NCBI GenBank assembly: GCA_027257055.1
Contig: JAPVLO010000162.1
Span: 1,736,001-1,800,000, forward strand
Direction: 5' to 3'
Source of the DNA: Cephalopachus bancanus
Taxonomy: Eukaryota > Chordata > Mammalia > Primates > Tarsiidae
Length of the DNA: 64,000 nucleotides
Positions 33,143 to 44,036 of this stretch are shown piece after piece. A program made the position numbers and the translations under genes. A model generated the notes under the pieces. That model searched no databases, had not been told where the DNA came from, and saw only the letters and a program-made list of their open reading frames with translations. Positions within the stretch are counted from its first letter, which is position 1; every line of letters starts with the position of its first letter.

Positions 33143-33693
33143 GAAGAAAGAAATACCAGAAAGAATAAATCCATACAAATCTAGAAAAATTATTCATTTT
33201 AGTTGCTTTAAAAGGGACTTTAATTTATTGTATCAGCTTAAATAAATCAAGTCTATAAATTATAAGTGATGCATTTTGACTGTGATTTTGCCAGTAAAGA
33301 CAAAATAGAACTTCAGTGGGTCCACTGATTAAAAAAAAGACTTTTAGAAAGTTGGCAAACAAATACATACTTAAATATTTTAAATTAAAGTGACATTCTA
33401 AGTTAAAATGTAATGTTTAAATCAAGGTAAAATATCTAAAGTGTGTTCTTTCATCCTTACTTTTTAATCAATTGTCTTAACCTGGGTTACTCAAAATGCA
33501 GAGTCTACAGAAATGGTTTACATGCTCTTACTGTAATGGGGATGGCCGTCCATGCTGGAGAAGAAAACGAGAGGGAGACACACATGAGAATGCTGAGTTG
33601 CGCTGGCCTGCTCTTGGCTTCATGTAGGACCAATTTCTTGATCCTGCAGGACCATTTCTGAGAGGCTATATACATGAGTGCTTTTTTTTAGAG
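33143..33693. other. Unassigned non-coding sequence
   Basis: AT-rich, no repeat recognised. Confidence 0.35.
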
Positions 33694-34200
33694 CAGGCAT
33701 GTCCAACCCATGACCTGTGGGCCGCATGCAGCCCAGGACAGTTAGTAATGTGTCCCCACACAATCTTTTAACGTCATGCATTTTTTAGTATTTATTTTCA
33801 TCAAGACCTCATGCATAGTTCCATTTTTGAAGTTTACAATTATGTCTTATTCATGACATCACTTTTTGGCAGTGCATACATTTGTGAGCAGCTGTTTTCA
33901 ATGAGGAAGCACACAGAGAACAAAATTCGGACAAGCATTTCTGATGAGCACTTTGAGAACTCACTAAGAATTGTGACCACTTCCATCAAACCAGACATTG
34001 ATAGCTTAGTTTTACAAAAACAAGGTCAAATTTTGCACCACTTTTATATTATTCTCATTTGTCTGAACTTTAGAATAAAATATAAAACATAAAATGTGTT
34101 TTATGTGTATATATTAACTATGTTATATAATTTATGTGCAGCTCAAGACAATTCCTCTTTACTTGATGTGGCCCAGGGAAGCCAAAACTTTAGACAGAAG
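33694..34200 (+). mobile_element. hAT (Charlie-type) transposon, internally deleted, keeps transposase C-terminus
   Basis: The left end CAGGCATGTCCAACCC and the right end with 'tgtggcccagggaagccaaa' are hAT-like termini. The plus-strand frame at 33811-34092 reads FGSAYICEQLFS...KIRTSISDEHFENSLRI, the C-terminal dimerisation segment of hAT transposases (domain known from the family; residues visible here). The catalytic core and zinc finger are missing, so it is not an active transposase. The 93-codon frame is open, which is somewhat long for an old relic. Confidence 0.8.
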
Positions 34201-34399
34201 AATTTTACTTGCAGGCCTCCATCTCCCACTGGTTAAAAGTTTGCTCCATGGGGGCATTGATTCCCTTACACTCACAGTTGGTCATGTATGAGGGCCAGTG
34301 CCAGATTCATGGTGCTGGCCAGTGCAGTCAGAAGAGGGCCCACTCTTGGGGTTTAATGCTCTGCATTCACTATCTTGAAATTCTGAATACTTTTATCTC

Positions 34400-34768
34400 T
34401 GAATTTGTGGGGTTTTTTTTTTCCTCTTTTAATTTTTATTTAAAATTGTGGGGTACAATTTAGGGCTTGGTATACAAATATTCACCATGCAGGTACCCTT
34501 ATCGATGAGGTGTGACCTCTTCCCCAGGCAGATATCGACCGTCAATCCCACCTCCCTGTCCCTACCCCCCCGCAGTTTCCTGCTACTGTCAATCCTTTTC
34601 TTATAGTATTATGGTAGTTGTTCAAGGTCCACTTATGAGTGAGAACATGTGATACTCAGCTCTTTGTTTCTGTGAGAGATCACTCAGTATTATAAACTCT
34701 AATTCCATCCAGGTTGCTGTGAAGTGCATGATTTCGTTCTTCTTTATGGCTGCATAGTTGAATTTGTG
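34400..34768 (-). mobile_element. L1 3' end, very short insertion
   Basis: Only about 350 bases of antisense L1 3'UTR and ORF2 end. Flanked by TGAATTTGTG at 34400-34409 and 34759-34768 (10-bp duplication). Confidence 0.88.
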
Positions 34769-35479
34769 TTTTGTAAATGAAGGCTGAGGGAAGAGGGAGC
34801 ATGTGTAGGGGCAGAGGGCTTGGTGCCTGGGGTCACAGGTGGTCTCATCTCCTCCCCTTTTCCCTGCCTCCTTGGAGCAGAGAGGGTTCTCAGTAGCCTG
34901 CTCCCCTACACCTCCTGCCACTGCCCTCTGCAGGGACTTGGCCTCCAGCCTGGGGAGGGCTGGATCAGAAACACATGCTCTGTGCTCAGTCATGAAGAGG
35001 GATCCTGGAACCTGGGAGAGTCTGCATTCATCCTGTGAATGTCTCCATGCTCTAGGGAGTGCAATGCTAAATAGAAAATGAACTGGACCACAAGAGGTCA
35101 AGAGAGAGACTATGGAAGAAAGGTAAAATCTTCCTCTTGATTTTTGAACAAATGACCTTACGTTTTCACTTTGCCCTGGACCCTGCAAATGATCAGCTGG
35201 CCTCGATAGGCAGAAAGTGGGTCTGTCTCATCACATCTTTGGGTCAGTAGGAATGCTCTGGGGTAGAGGGCAGCAGGGTACAGCATGGGCATGGGGTAGG
35301 GTGAGACTGGGTTCTCTCTGCCTGAAGTGGGGCAGAGGCCACATGGAGGAGGTCACTACTGTTTTAGCCATGTCGGGAACAAGTGGACAAAGACCCAGGT
35401 GCCATATATGGCCAAGAAGATCTGAACTGGCTCATAAGAGGTACTGATACGATTCTCCCCTTATGTCATTCAAATCAGC
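34769..35479. other. Unassigned non-coding sequence
   Basis: Moderately GC-rich. The 188-codon minus-strand frame at 34622-35188 starts upstream and ends inside the L1. No recognisable domain. Confidence 0.35.
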
Positions 35480-36726
35480 TCTGTCCTTCCATTATATCTG
35501 GCTCTTAAACCATAATAAGTGGACTTTATTTTTGTGATGTGAAGAAATCTTTATGTCTTCCTTGTGAAAGAAGGTTCAGAGTTGCCTTCAAGATGGTGGT
35601 CCGCCATAATTTATGAAAAGAGTTATAGTAAGAGAGTTAGCAAAATGAACTACAGTCCCTGATGCTCTAGCTGGTTCTTTGGTCATAGTAGATATTCATC
35701 ATCTCTCTCTTCTCTACTATGCATATTAGACTTGCCTCTTCTGTGGCAAACACTTTGGTTTGAGTTTCTTTCCTGGTAGAGTGATCCAGTCCTTCATCCT
35801 TGAGGGGTCTGATCCTTAGTGATCTTAGCTTGGCCAGTCACTGGTTGCTCAATTGTTCATTTACTGATATAACGGGGCATGGAAACACCAAAAGATATTC
35901 CAGTGAGCCTCCCCAGTGAGCGGGTTTCTGACATATGACTTTTTGACTTCATTGTGTAGCACCACCTCGCTTTTTGTGATAATGAGAAAAACACTCATGT
36001 ATTTGCCTGATGGTCTACTGGAATGAAGAGTTGAAACTGAGCAAGGAGGAGTAGAACCCAGTAGGAGTATCTTCACCTGGTCCACTTGGGACCAGGACCT
36101 CTAACACAGCAGAGCCTAAGGCTGAGGGAATGGGCAGCACAGATTCTGTGAGTCACTGGGAGCGGTAGTCAGAATTCTACTCCCACTCTTTGATTCTTGG
36201 ACTTGGATGTTCTAGCTATTGGAGACACAGAACCATATACGACTGCTTGTTGATTCAGTGCTATAACACAAACTGGAAGAGCACAATAACTTTGCAGAGT
36301 GTTATTCCAACCAATAGGTCATTACTCTATTCTGTTTCCATGGATGTCTCAGGGTGATGAAGCATGTAGCAAGACAGTGCAGCCTATGGTCATGTGTCCA
36401 TTGTTATGCTTCCTTTTCTGTAAAATGGGTCCCTTGGACCAGGCAATATTATGTGTGATACCATGTCAATAGAATAGGCATTTGTAGACCTTGGATGGCT
36501 TGGATGTGGAAGACATTGTGAAGAGGAAAGGTAAACCTTATCTAAAGCAGGTATCAAATCTGGAAAGGACAGCCGCTGGTCTATCTAGGGTGGGAGGTGA
36601 TATAAGTGTCATTCCTTGAGAAACAGTGCCATATCAACATCTCAGTGTTGGTCTCTGCTATTGGAAGTTTATGCTATTGGGCATTCAGCAGGGTATTAAC
36701 TATGCTGACCTTAGTTGGGGGTAACC

Positions 36727-36793
36727 CATGCTATTTGGCCCATCCTTAGCATGGTAACATGGGTGGAGCCTATGGATGAGCCAAATAGCATGG
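36727..36793. repeat. 20-bp inverted repeat within the ERVL-like relic
   Basis: Arms CCATGCTATTTGGCCCATCC (36727-36746) and GGATGAGCCAAATAGCATGG (36774-36793) pair with one mismatch across a 27-base spacer. Confidence 0.85.
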
Positions 36794-37290
36794 GGTCTAT
36801 TGCACCAGCACTGTGGTGATTAAAAAAAAAGAGAGACTGATTCATATCCATAAGACGAGTCACTCCACCCATCCAATTGGTGGGAGCCTTATCTGGGAGG
36901 AACACTTTCTGGTAGGACACAAAGACCTAAATGCTTAGTGTCTGCATCCATAAGTACACCCACATACCTCTTCCTAAGATCTCCTTCTTTCCAATCTTGT
37001 TCTTTTCAGGACTTTGACCAGTTAAACCATTTTGGGGGGGCTACTCCCCAGGAATCTATGTATATTTGTACTTTAGACCATCCCATATGGAGTGAATGAC
37101 CAAGTACACTGCTCAGAGCTATGCCTCCAGGGAGAATTTCCCTTCATCGCTGCCCTTTCGTCCCACTCCTGGGTAATGTAGCTTCAGTGTGGTTTATTTT
37201 ATTTTACCATCAATATATTGTATTGACCCATCGATGAATCATGCCTGAGTTCTACCTTCCTCTGTTAATTGGTGTTAAGGAATCCTTTAT

Positions 37291-37595
37291 GACAGTAGTC
37301 CCCAACCTTTTTGGTGTCAGGGACTGGTTTCATGGAAGACTCTTTTTCCATAGATGGGGGCGGAGGGGGCAGAAGATCATCAGGCATTAGATTCTCATAA
37401 GGAGCATACACCTAGATCCCTTGAATGTTCACCACAGAGTTTGTGCTCCTATGAGAATCTAATGTCACCGCTGATCTGACAGAAGGCAGAGCTCTGCTCA
37501 CCATCCACTCACCTCCTTCTGTGCCGCCCAGTTCCTAACAGGTCACAGACTGGTATTGGTCCTCAGCCTGGTCCTATAGCCTTTACAAGGCTATA
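37291..37595 (+). mobile_element. MER1-type non-autonomous hAT element
   Basis: 'agtccccaacctttttggtg', 'catcaggcattagattctca' and 'cctatgagaatctaatgtca' are MER1 hallmarks, including the internal inverted 'attagattctca'/'tgagaatctaat'. Inserted in the ERVL-like relic. Confidence 0.8.
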
Positions 37596-37886
37596 GGAGT
37601 GAACTGAGGAAGAGGCATTAATGCATTAGAGATAGGTGAATGGGAATCTGGGCTACTACTGTTCATGTAATCTATTGATACTTTCTGGGCTTGCTCACGC
37701 CCAATTCTGAATATACTGTTGCCCGCAGACAGTGAAGTCTACTGTGCTTGCCCAAACTCATGCGTCAATGAGTCTACTCATACCCAGCCTGATTGGAAAT
37801 TCTAGATGCATAGTCATTCAGTGACCCAAGCTCAGATGTTTAAACTCTACTAGGCCTCAGTGGTCCACCAAGAGCTGTTTTACAAT

Positions 37887-37896
37887 TGGAAAATCA
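37887..37896. other. Target-site duplication, left copy (TMEM230 retrocopy)
   Basis: TGGAAAATCA, identical to 39034-39043. Confidence 0.88.
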
Positions 37897-39033
37897 GGTC
37901 CTGATGGAGGCAGGCTAGATGGCAGTTAGGCGGAAGGAAGCCTGGAGCGGCAATCTGAGTGTAGCTGTGGCTGCGTGTTATGATGCTGTCCTATACCAAC
38001 CTGGCTACTGGTATCCTTAGTAGTAAAGTGAAATACTCAAGGCTCTCCAGCACAGATGATGGTTACATTGATCTTCAGTTTAAGAAAAGTTCTCCAAGGT
38101 CGGGCTTGGTGGCTCAACCTGTAATCCCAGCACTTTGGGAGGCCGAGGTCCACCCCGGTAACTTGGCAAGACCTCATCTCTACAATAAATAAAAAATTAG
38201 CTGGGTGTGGTAGCGCGCGCCTGTAGTTCTGGCTACTTGGGAGGCTGAGGAGGAAGGATCGTCGGAGCCCAGTAGGTCAACGCTGGGGTGGCCGTGAGTG
38301 TGCCACTGCACTACAGCCTGGGCAACAGAGTGAGACTTCAACTAAAAAAAAAAAAAAAAAAAAAAGCCCTCCTAAGATCCCTTACAAGGTCATAGCGCTT
38401 GCCACTGTGCTGTTTTTGATTGGCACCTTTCTCATCATCATAGGCTCCCTCTTGCTGTCTGGCTACATCAGTAAAGGGGGGTCAAGCCAGGCCATTCCAG
38501 TCCTGATCATTGGCATTCTGGTGTTCCTGCCTGGATTTTACAACCTGCACAGTCGCCTACTATGCATCCAAAGGCTACCAGGGTTACTCCTATGATGGCA
38601 TTCCAGACTTGATGCCTAGCTTCCACCTCCGCCCTGCAGAGAAGAGTCACAGTGGGACTGTCTGCCCCAGTTGTAAGATGTTGAGCAGAAACCATGGCTA
38701 ATTCGGCAGTTTACAGATGCTTAACAAAACAATGGCCGATTTTATGGGTCTATCCCAAATATGTTAACTGAGTTTCCAGTTAGCTAATTAGTACATACTC
38801 TGTTTTTCATCTCCTGGCCTTGGCAAAAGCTCTTGACTAGTTCTCCACAGGAATATGTATCATGGAAGAATAGAAATGTTAATTATTTGGGAAACTGGGA
38901 CGTTGTACTGTAGTGGAAAGTGTTGCCATCACCACCCTCTTTAGAGTTCAGCGTTTCTTTCGTATTGTCAATCTGTGTTTGTAGCAAATGGAAGAAGGCA
39001 GTATGTCTAATTTCTTTTAAAAAACCAAACAAA
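37897..39033 (+). pseudogene. TMEM230: Processed retrocopy of TMEM230, split by an Alu
   Basis: The parent encodes a small two-pass membrane protein of vesicle/endosomal membranes. After about 80 nt of 5'UTR, the ATG at 37980 gives [20 protein letters not shown] and continues [17 protein letters not shown]. An Alu then interrupts. After it come [19 protein letters not shown], the first membrane segment, [11 protein letters not shown], and the second membrane segment [19 protein letters not shown] one-base insertion near 38553 shifts the frame, and the conserved tail [17 protein letters not shown] follows in another frame (38510-38620). The 3'UTR runs to an A-rich end near 39030. No introns, and a 10-bp flanking duplication. 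The Alu plus the frameshift make it non-coding. It inserted into the ERVL-like relic. Confidence 0.93.
38099..38365 (+). repeat. Dimeric Alu, young lineage-specific type, inside TMEM230 retrocopy
   Basis: TGGCTCAACCTG in the A-box region, part of the left arm deleted after 'gggaggccgagg', and an A-tail of about 22. Flanks AAAAGTTCTCCAAG and AAAAGCCCTCCTAAG are the mutated duplication of the TMEM230 coding text. Confidence 0.93.
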
Positions 39034-39043
39034 TGGAAAATCA
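39034..39043. other. Target-site duplication, right copy (TMEM230 retrocopy)
   Basis: TGGAAAATCA. Confidence 0.88.
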
Positions 39044-39295
39044 TTCTTGGCCACAGTAGGTATGGCCTTGCTCCATCACCCTAATGTTTTGGGCTAACTC
39101 TCCCATGGAGGTTTTCAGGCACTTCACAAATTTTTCTGATCCACTGTAGGTACTCCTAGCACCAGCAGATCTGCTAAGTGGTAAGGTGGCAGAGCAGATT
39201 GAACCTCTGAATGGACTCCTGCTTTCCAAATGCAATTGCAGGGAGAGGGGTGAGGGGAAGAGGGGAGTAAGGCGGGAGAGGAGCGGGAGACAACA
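39044..39295 (-). mobile_element. ERVL-like relic, continued
   Basis: Joins 37886 if the TMEM230 retrocopy is removed. 'gttttcaggcacttcacaaa' and 'tccactgtaggtactcctag' fit antisense ERVL text. A GA-rich stretch at 39236-39295 precedes the mariner copy. Confidence 0.4.
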
Positions 39296-39878
39296 TGAGG
39301 GGGACACCCCAAAACCCCAGAATTTATTTATTAAAAAATTATGCACTTATTCTTACATGTTTAAACTTCAGTCACCTTCAAATACTCTCCGTTTGACGCA
39401 ATACACCAGTCAAGACACTTTTTCCACTCCTCAAAAGTTTTTGAACTCATCCATTTTGATGCCTTTTAGAGCTTCTGCCCCTTTTTTTTGTTTTGCCTCT
39501 TCCACATCAGTAAAATGTTTTCCTTTGAGGACTTTTTTTCATCTGGGGAAACAACAACAAAAAAAATTTGCTTGGAGCAAGATCGGGTGAATAGGGAAGG
39601 TAGGGCATGGGGTCTGTTTTTGTCAAAAACTGCTGAACACTCAGCACGGCGTGGGCAGGTGCGCTCATAAATCACCCATCATGAAATGGGCAAATGCGTT
39701 GAAAGAGTCTCCAAAACAAATTCACTAAAACTGAATGCATTCTCTCACATCAACACTAGCTGGTACACTGATGTCGATGGGTTTCTAGAAAACTTACCTA
39801 GCAGGGAAAGCCTGGACTACAAGGGTCCCATCCTCCAAAAAATAATTCCAGGTTTTTTTTTGGGGGGGGTAGTCTCTC
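39296..39878 (-). mobile_element. Tc1/mariner element (MARNA-like), third copy
   Basis: The left end GGGGGACACCCCAAAACCCC and the right end near 'ataattccaggtttttttttg' are terminal repeats. About 580 bp, colinear with the 26.7-kb and 53.8-kb copies. The minus strand carries degraded C-terminal transposase text including DEFKNF-like and PSLFTRSC-like parts with stops. Confidence 0.82.
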
Positions 39879-40270
39879 CTTATATAAGCATGTTATTAAT
39901 CAAGTGGCCATCACTTGAGTTTAAGAATGGCAGATTTATTCATCTTGTGGGATCCTTTTTTGACAGACTGATTTTTTTTCAGGGCAGTCCATATGGTGGT
40001 GGAAGGAAGAAGAATTTGTCTGTCAGCTGCCATCTTGCCTCAGCCAAGGATTTATGCTCTGGGGTATTAATTTCCAAAGGTATTTAGGTGGGAGCTAAGC
40101 AGGTCTACCTCAGTAGGAGGGCTTTGGTATTGATAGGAAAAACCTGGGGGTTGGTTATGAGAAATGCAGATATGGGTGCAAAGGGATGTGCTGTTGGGTT
40201 GGCAGCCGGATACAAAACAAGTGACTAAAACCTCTGGATTCAAGTGAGACCGAGAGTCCTGAGGTGGCAC
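39879..40270. other. Unassigned, possibly ERVL-derived
   Basis: No clear signature. Placed between a mariner copy and an L1 inside the ERVL-like stretch. Confidence 0.25.
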
Positions 40271-40276
40271 AAAAAT

Positions 40277-40883
40277 GACTGCTGGTGGGAATGCAAACTA
40301 GTGCAACCTCTCTGAAAGACAGTGTGGCGATTTCTGAAAGAACTAGAAATTGACCTTCCATATGACCCAGCCATTCCCCTACTGAGAATATACCCAGAGG
40401 AACTCAAATCATTCCACAAAAAAGATCCCTGTACACACATGTTTGTTGCAGCTCTATTCACAACAGCAAAAACATGGAACCAACCATGCTGCTCATCGAA
40501 GCTGGACTGGATAAAAAAAAATGTGGTACATATACACAATGAAATATTATGCAGTCATAAAGAAGGACAAACATGAACTTTATAGTAACTTGGATGGATT
40601 TAGAGTTGATCATACTAAGTGCTCTATCACAGAAACAAAGAACGGAGTTCTATATGTTCTCACTCATAAGCAGAACTTGAACGATTATCATAATGCTGTA
40701 AGAAAGGGATTGGTAGTAGTGGGAAACTGCCAGGGGAGGTGGAGGTGGGATTGGCAGTTGAGGGAAATTGCCAGGGGAGTGAGGGGCACACCTCATCAAC
40801 AAGGGTACCTACAAAATCACCATTTGTGTACCTAACCCTGAATTGTACCCCACATCTTTAAAAAAAATATTTAATAAAAAAGA
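40277..40883 (+). mobile_element. L1 3' end with a tandem duplication in its 3'UTR
   Basis: Sense copy of the ORF2 C-terminus (frame 40322-40576 reads a continuous ELEIDLPYDPAIPLLRIYPE segment) and a 3'UTR. A 41-base unit starting GGGATTGG is repeated at 40706 and 40747; sibling copies have one. Ends 'tgtaccccacatctttaaaa'. Confidence 0.85.
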
Positions 40884-41145
40884 AGTTCTTGGATCAGAGG
40901 CAGATGTGATCACTTTTGTCATTTTTCCTGTGTGGCCCAGTGCTATGGCTTCTCTTTCTACTGATAAGCAGCAAGAGGATCAGGAAAGTCATTTGGCATT
41001 GTGAGGTCCACTCTGGAGGATGTGGAATTTGGCTTGCTGAACAGATCTTATCCATTTATATTCCATCATGTGTAGCTAATACTCTTTTCTTTTCAGGAAT
41101 GTAGCATTCTCATTTCTAGAATGAGTTCGCAAATTTAATTGTCGG
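40884..41145. other. Unassigned, possibly ERVL-derived
   Basis: Text such as 'cagatgtgatcacttttgtc' could continue the antisense ERVL-like relic, but this is weak. Confidence 0.25.
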
Positions 41146-41149
41146 TCCT

Positions 41150-41565
41150 CGCACATGGTGTGATTCCTGCTTATTTCTCTAACTGTATCTGATATCACTT
41201 CCTTACTCTACCACTGCATTCTAGCCACATTGGCTTTCTTTATGTCCCAAGGTTTGAGGACTTTGCACTAGTTCTGTCTTCCCACAATGCTCTTCTTCCT
41301 GGTCTATGCATGGCTGGATCTTGAGATTCACAGCTCAGCCTCGATGTCATCTCGAAGAGTCTGCACTGTCCGGTGTAGCCCACCTGGTATCTATCACATC
41401 TCTATTTCTAATTTTGTCTTTGCTTGTTATTGTCTCTGTCTTGTCCCCATTAGAGTTTGAGTTCCACAAGATCAGAGACCTTTTCATTCTTTTTCGCTCT
41501 GGAATAGTGCTTGGCATGAAGTAGGCACTCAATCATTATTTCTTGAATGAATGCATTGGATACTG
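41150..41565 (+). repeat. L2 LINE 3' region
   Basis: 'gggactttgcactagttctg'-like text, 'gagtttgagttccacaagat' and an end at 'gtaggcactcaatcattatt' follow L2 order in sense orientation. Confidence 0.75.
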
Positions 41566-41605
41566 ATCTTCTAATGGAAATATTTATAACTAAAACAACA
41601 CCTCT

Positions 41606-41668
41606 TCTTTTTTTTTTTTGAGTTGGAGTCTCACTCACGCCAGACTGGAGTGCAGTGGCCGCTCCCTT
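41606..41668 (-). repeat. Alu fragment, only the 3' end of the right arm
   Basis: T-tract, GAGTTGGAGTCTCACT, then stops after 'cagtggccgctccc'. A severely 5'-truncated insertion of the lineage-type Alu. Confidence 0.85.
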
Positions 41669-42128
41669 CTTTATAAACACAAAATGCCCAAGATATATAT
41701 TTGTCGAATAATTTTTATTAAATGGCATTCTGTTTTCCCATTTGACCGAAGAAAACGTAGAGATTCTTTCTCAAGGTCTAACAGTTTGAGCCCATAACCC
41801 AGATAGGTAATGTAGGTTTTCCTATGGAGGCTTTGGATTTTGGGTCAGTTGATACAGTCAGTCATGCTTAACGAGGCTGAAAATTTTAAATTGACCACGT
41901 TGAAGTTAATTCATCTGTGTAGCATAGAGAAGTCTTGTAGGAGGCTAAGAGAAAACCTTTGCAGTACCAATGAGGTGCTTCTGTCATGTAGAAAGTATAC
42001 AACATTAGAAACATATGTTGGAACCATTATATGACTGCTGTATGCATTCTCCAAAGGCATGCTCTCATCACCCTTAATTTTGGGATGGTTCTTGGAAATT
42101 ATCCTAGTTTAGCTTTCTCTCTCTCTTC
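41669..42128. other. Unassigned; start of a MIR near the right end
   Basis: No repeat until about 42055, where text compatible with antisense MIR begins and resumes after the Alu at 42432. Confidence 0.35.
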
Positions 42129-42431
42129 TTCTTCTTTTTTTTTTTTTTTTTGAGTTGGAGTCTCACTCTGTCACCCAGGCTGGAGTGCAGTGGCACAATC
42201 ATGGCCACCGCAGCCTCAACCTTCTGGGCTCAGGTGATTCTTCCACTTCAGCTTTCCAAGTAACTGAAACTACAGGCATGTGCCACCATGCCTTACTAAT
42301 TTTTTAATTTATTGTATAGATGAGGTCTTGCCAAGTTGCCCAGGCTGCTCTCGAACCCCCGAGCTCAGGCAATCCTCTCGCCTCTTCCTCCCAAAGTGCT
42401 GGAATTACAGGTGTGAGCCACCGTGCCTGAC
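42129..42431 (-). repeat. Dimeric Alu, lineage type
   Basis: TTTTTTTTGAGTTGGAGTCT start, both arms, end at CGTGCCTGACC. AGCTTTCTC flanks both sides (about 42111-42119 and 42433-42441). Confidence 0.93.
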
Positions 42432-42535
42432 CAGCTTTCTCACTTTATAGCTGGGGAAAATAAGGTCTAGAAAGAGACAGTGACTAGCTCAAGATCATTC
42501 TGTACTTAGAGATAGAGCTAGGACCAGAATTCAGA
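42432..42535 (-). repeat. MIR SINE fragment
   Basis: 'cactttatagctggggaaaa' and 'tgactagctcaagatca' are antisense MIR-like. Confidence 0.6.
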
Positions 42536-43514
42536 GTTCCTAAAAAAAAAGTCTGGAGTTTTGAATTCAACATGGCACCCTTTCCCTGATTCCTCCAACC
42601 TCTCCCCCTCAAAAAAATCCCCACCAAAACCCTCAAAATGATCTCATTTGGATTTGCCTTAACCAATGTCCTTGTGGGTCCTGGAGGAATCATCATAGGT
42701 CTCTGAAGCCTGCAGTGGTGGTAATGGCGGGGAAGCTGGTCTTCCTTTTCTAATTTTGCTTGGCATGTTCACGACTCATCATTAAATATTTATCATCAAA
42801 AGGAAGCCACTGTATTTTCATCTAGGGTTCCAGTGAGACCTATAAAGTCACAGTAAACGTCCTCACTCCAACCAGTTGACAGTTTGTTGAAACTCACTAG
42901 AAATAAATTCCTTTGGGTGTGTTTTCTCACGGTGACATAGCTTGTCTCCTTGTGAACCAATACATGTGGTTGCCTCTCCCCTCTCTTTTACAGGATTAGG
43001 TTTGCAGAACTCCAGGAAGTTTATACAATGCACGAAAAGTCAGAACAAGTTTTCTTTGTGCTGTATTCCTGGAATTAATAGTGAGGACCACCACGACTAC
43101 AAATAATTTGTTTGGAAGATTGGGGGTGGGGGTGTGGAATTGAAGTTTTCTTTCACTAAAAACAATTCGATTCTATATTCCCTTTCCTGTGTGTGTGTTT
43201 ACCATTGGCTTCTTTCTCTGTCTTTGTGACTTCAGGGGTGGGAGGTGGGGGTAACATTTCCAATTTCTAGAGTTTTGCTGTCCATATTTGTTTTCTCTAG
43301 ATAATTCTCAGGATGGTTAGGAGGATCTGGTGGTTGGGGGTGGTGAACACCTATGTGCAATTTGGATAACCTACTAACTCTGTCAATTTCGAGCGAAGCC
43401 TGTGTCGCAGAAGTTTGGGAAAAGTTTGGGACCGATGGATTAAGGTTGGATCCCCTAGGTAAGCTGTCACTTTTAAACATTTGTATGTGAAGATTAGAGC
43501 AGCATGAGGATCTT
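42536..43514. other. Repeat-poor unique sequence
   Basis: No transposon signature. T- and G-rich runs near 43121-43136 and 43235-43252. Part of the longest repeat-poor block in the window. Confidence 0.4.
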
Positions 43515-44036
43515 TTGTTTCCAGGACGGGTCTGGGGAATAGCAGACAGCCCAAGACTTCCAGTTCATCTCTCCCGGACCAAAAGACTGAGCCCCAAACA
43601 ACTGGCAGAAATCACCCCTCCTGCAGATGACTTTCCTATTTGCTGCAGCTGCCTGTTTCGGCACCCTCCCGGCCCTGCCCAGTCCCGGAAGAGGCCACTG
43701 CACATCTTGCTGCACGCATCCTGTAGCCCTACCTTTGTGCAGCCGTTTCCTCCTCAGCAAAATGTTCTCAGTGCACAAAAGCAGCCGCTGAAGGCAACAG
43801 CTTCGGTGCAGCTTGCCAGCCGCTGCGCCGTCTCCGGGGGTGACGGACGCTGCTATCCCTGCCTAGGAAACTCATGGAGCGTCCCTAAGAAACCCAAACT
43901 TCAGCTTGGCTCACCCCAGCTTTCTCCCCCACCTCCAGACCCCCAGGTGAGACTCAAACAAAGCAACAAACCACGCGACCCGCAGGCAGCCCAGCCAGCG
44001 TTCCTGGAAGACCATGGGCTTGCAGCACGCTCGTAA
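43515..44036 (+). other. Unassigned 173-codon open frame in a GC-richer segment, followed by a donor-like site
   Basis: The longest frame in the repeat-poor block. The product is Pro/Ser/Gln-rich (PKKPKLQLGSPQLSPPPPDP) with no domain I recognise. A strong splice-donor match CAG|GTGAGA lies inside it at 43944-43952, and CpG is locally raised around 43820-43890 and 44300. It could be a non-coding first exon or a chance frame in GC-rich DNA. A 144-codon frame overlaps on the other strand (43901-44335), which argues for composition, not selection. Confidence 0.15.

Larger units (their letters stand above)
35480..37886 (-). mobile_element. ERVL-like endogenous retrovirus pol relic (antisense)
   Basis: Nucleotide texture and phrase order (for example 'aaaatgggtcccttggacca', 'tcagtgttggtctctgctat', 'actgctcagagctatgcctc') resemble the RNase H-integrase part of ERVL elements read antisense. 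No LTR was found at either end and no frame longer than about 75 codons survives, so it is a dead, old relic. MER1, a TMEM230 retrocopy, a mariner element and an L1 have split its right-hand part. Boundaries and subfamily are uncertain. Confidence 0.5.

Noticed and set aside
34622..35188. 188-codon minus-strand open frame, the longest in the window
   Set aside because: It runs from unassigned DNA into an antisense L1 3' end across the L1's target duplication, so it is chimeric. No domain recognised.
35480..41145. Intact endogenous retrovirus
   Set aside because: No LTR pair found, frames are short, and at least four later insertions split it.
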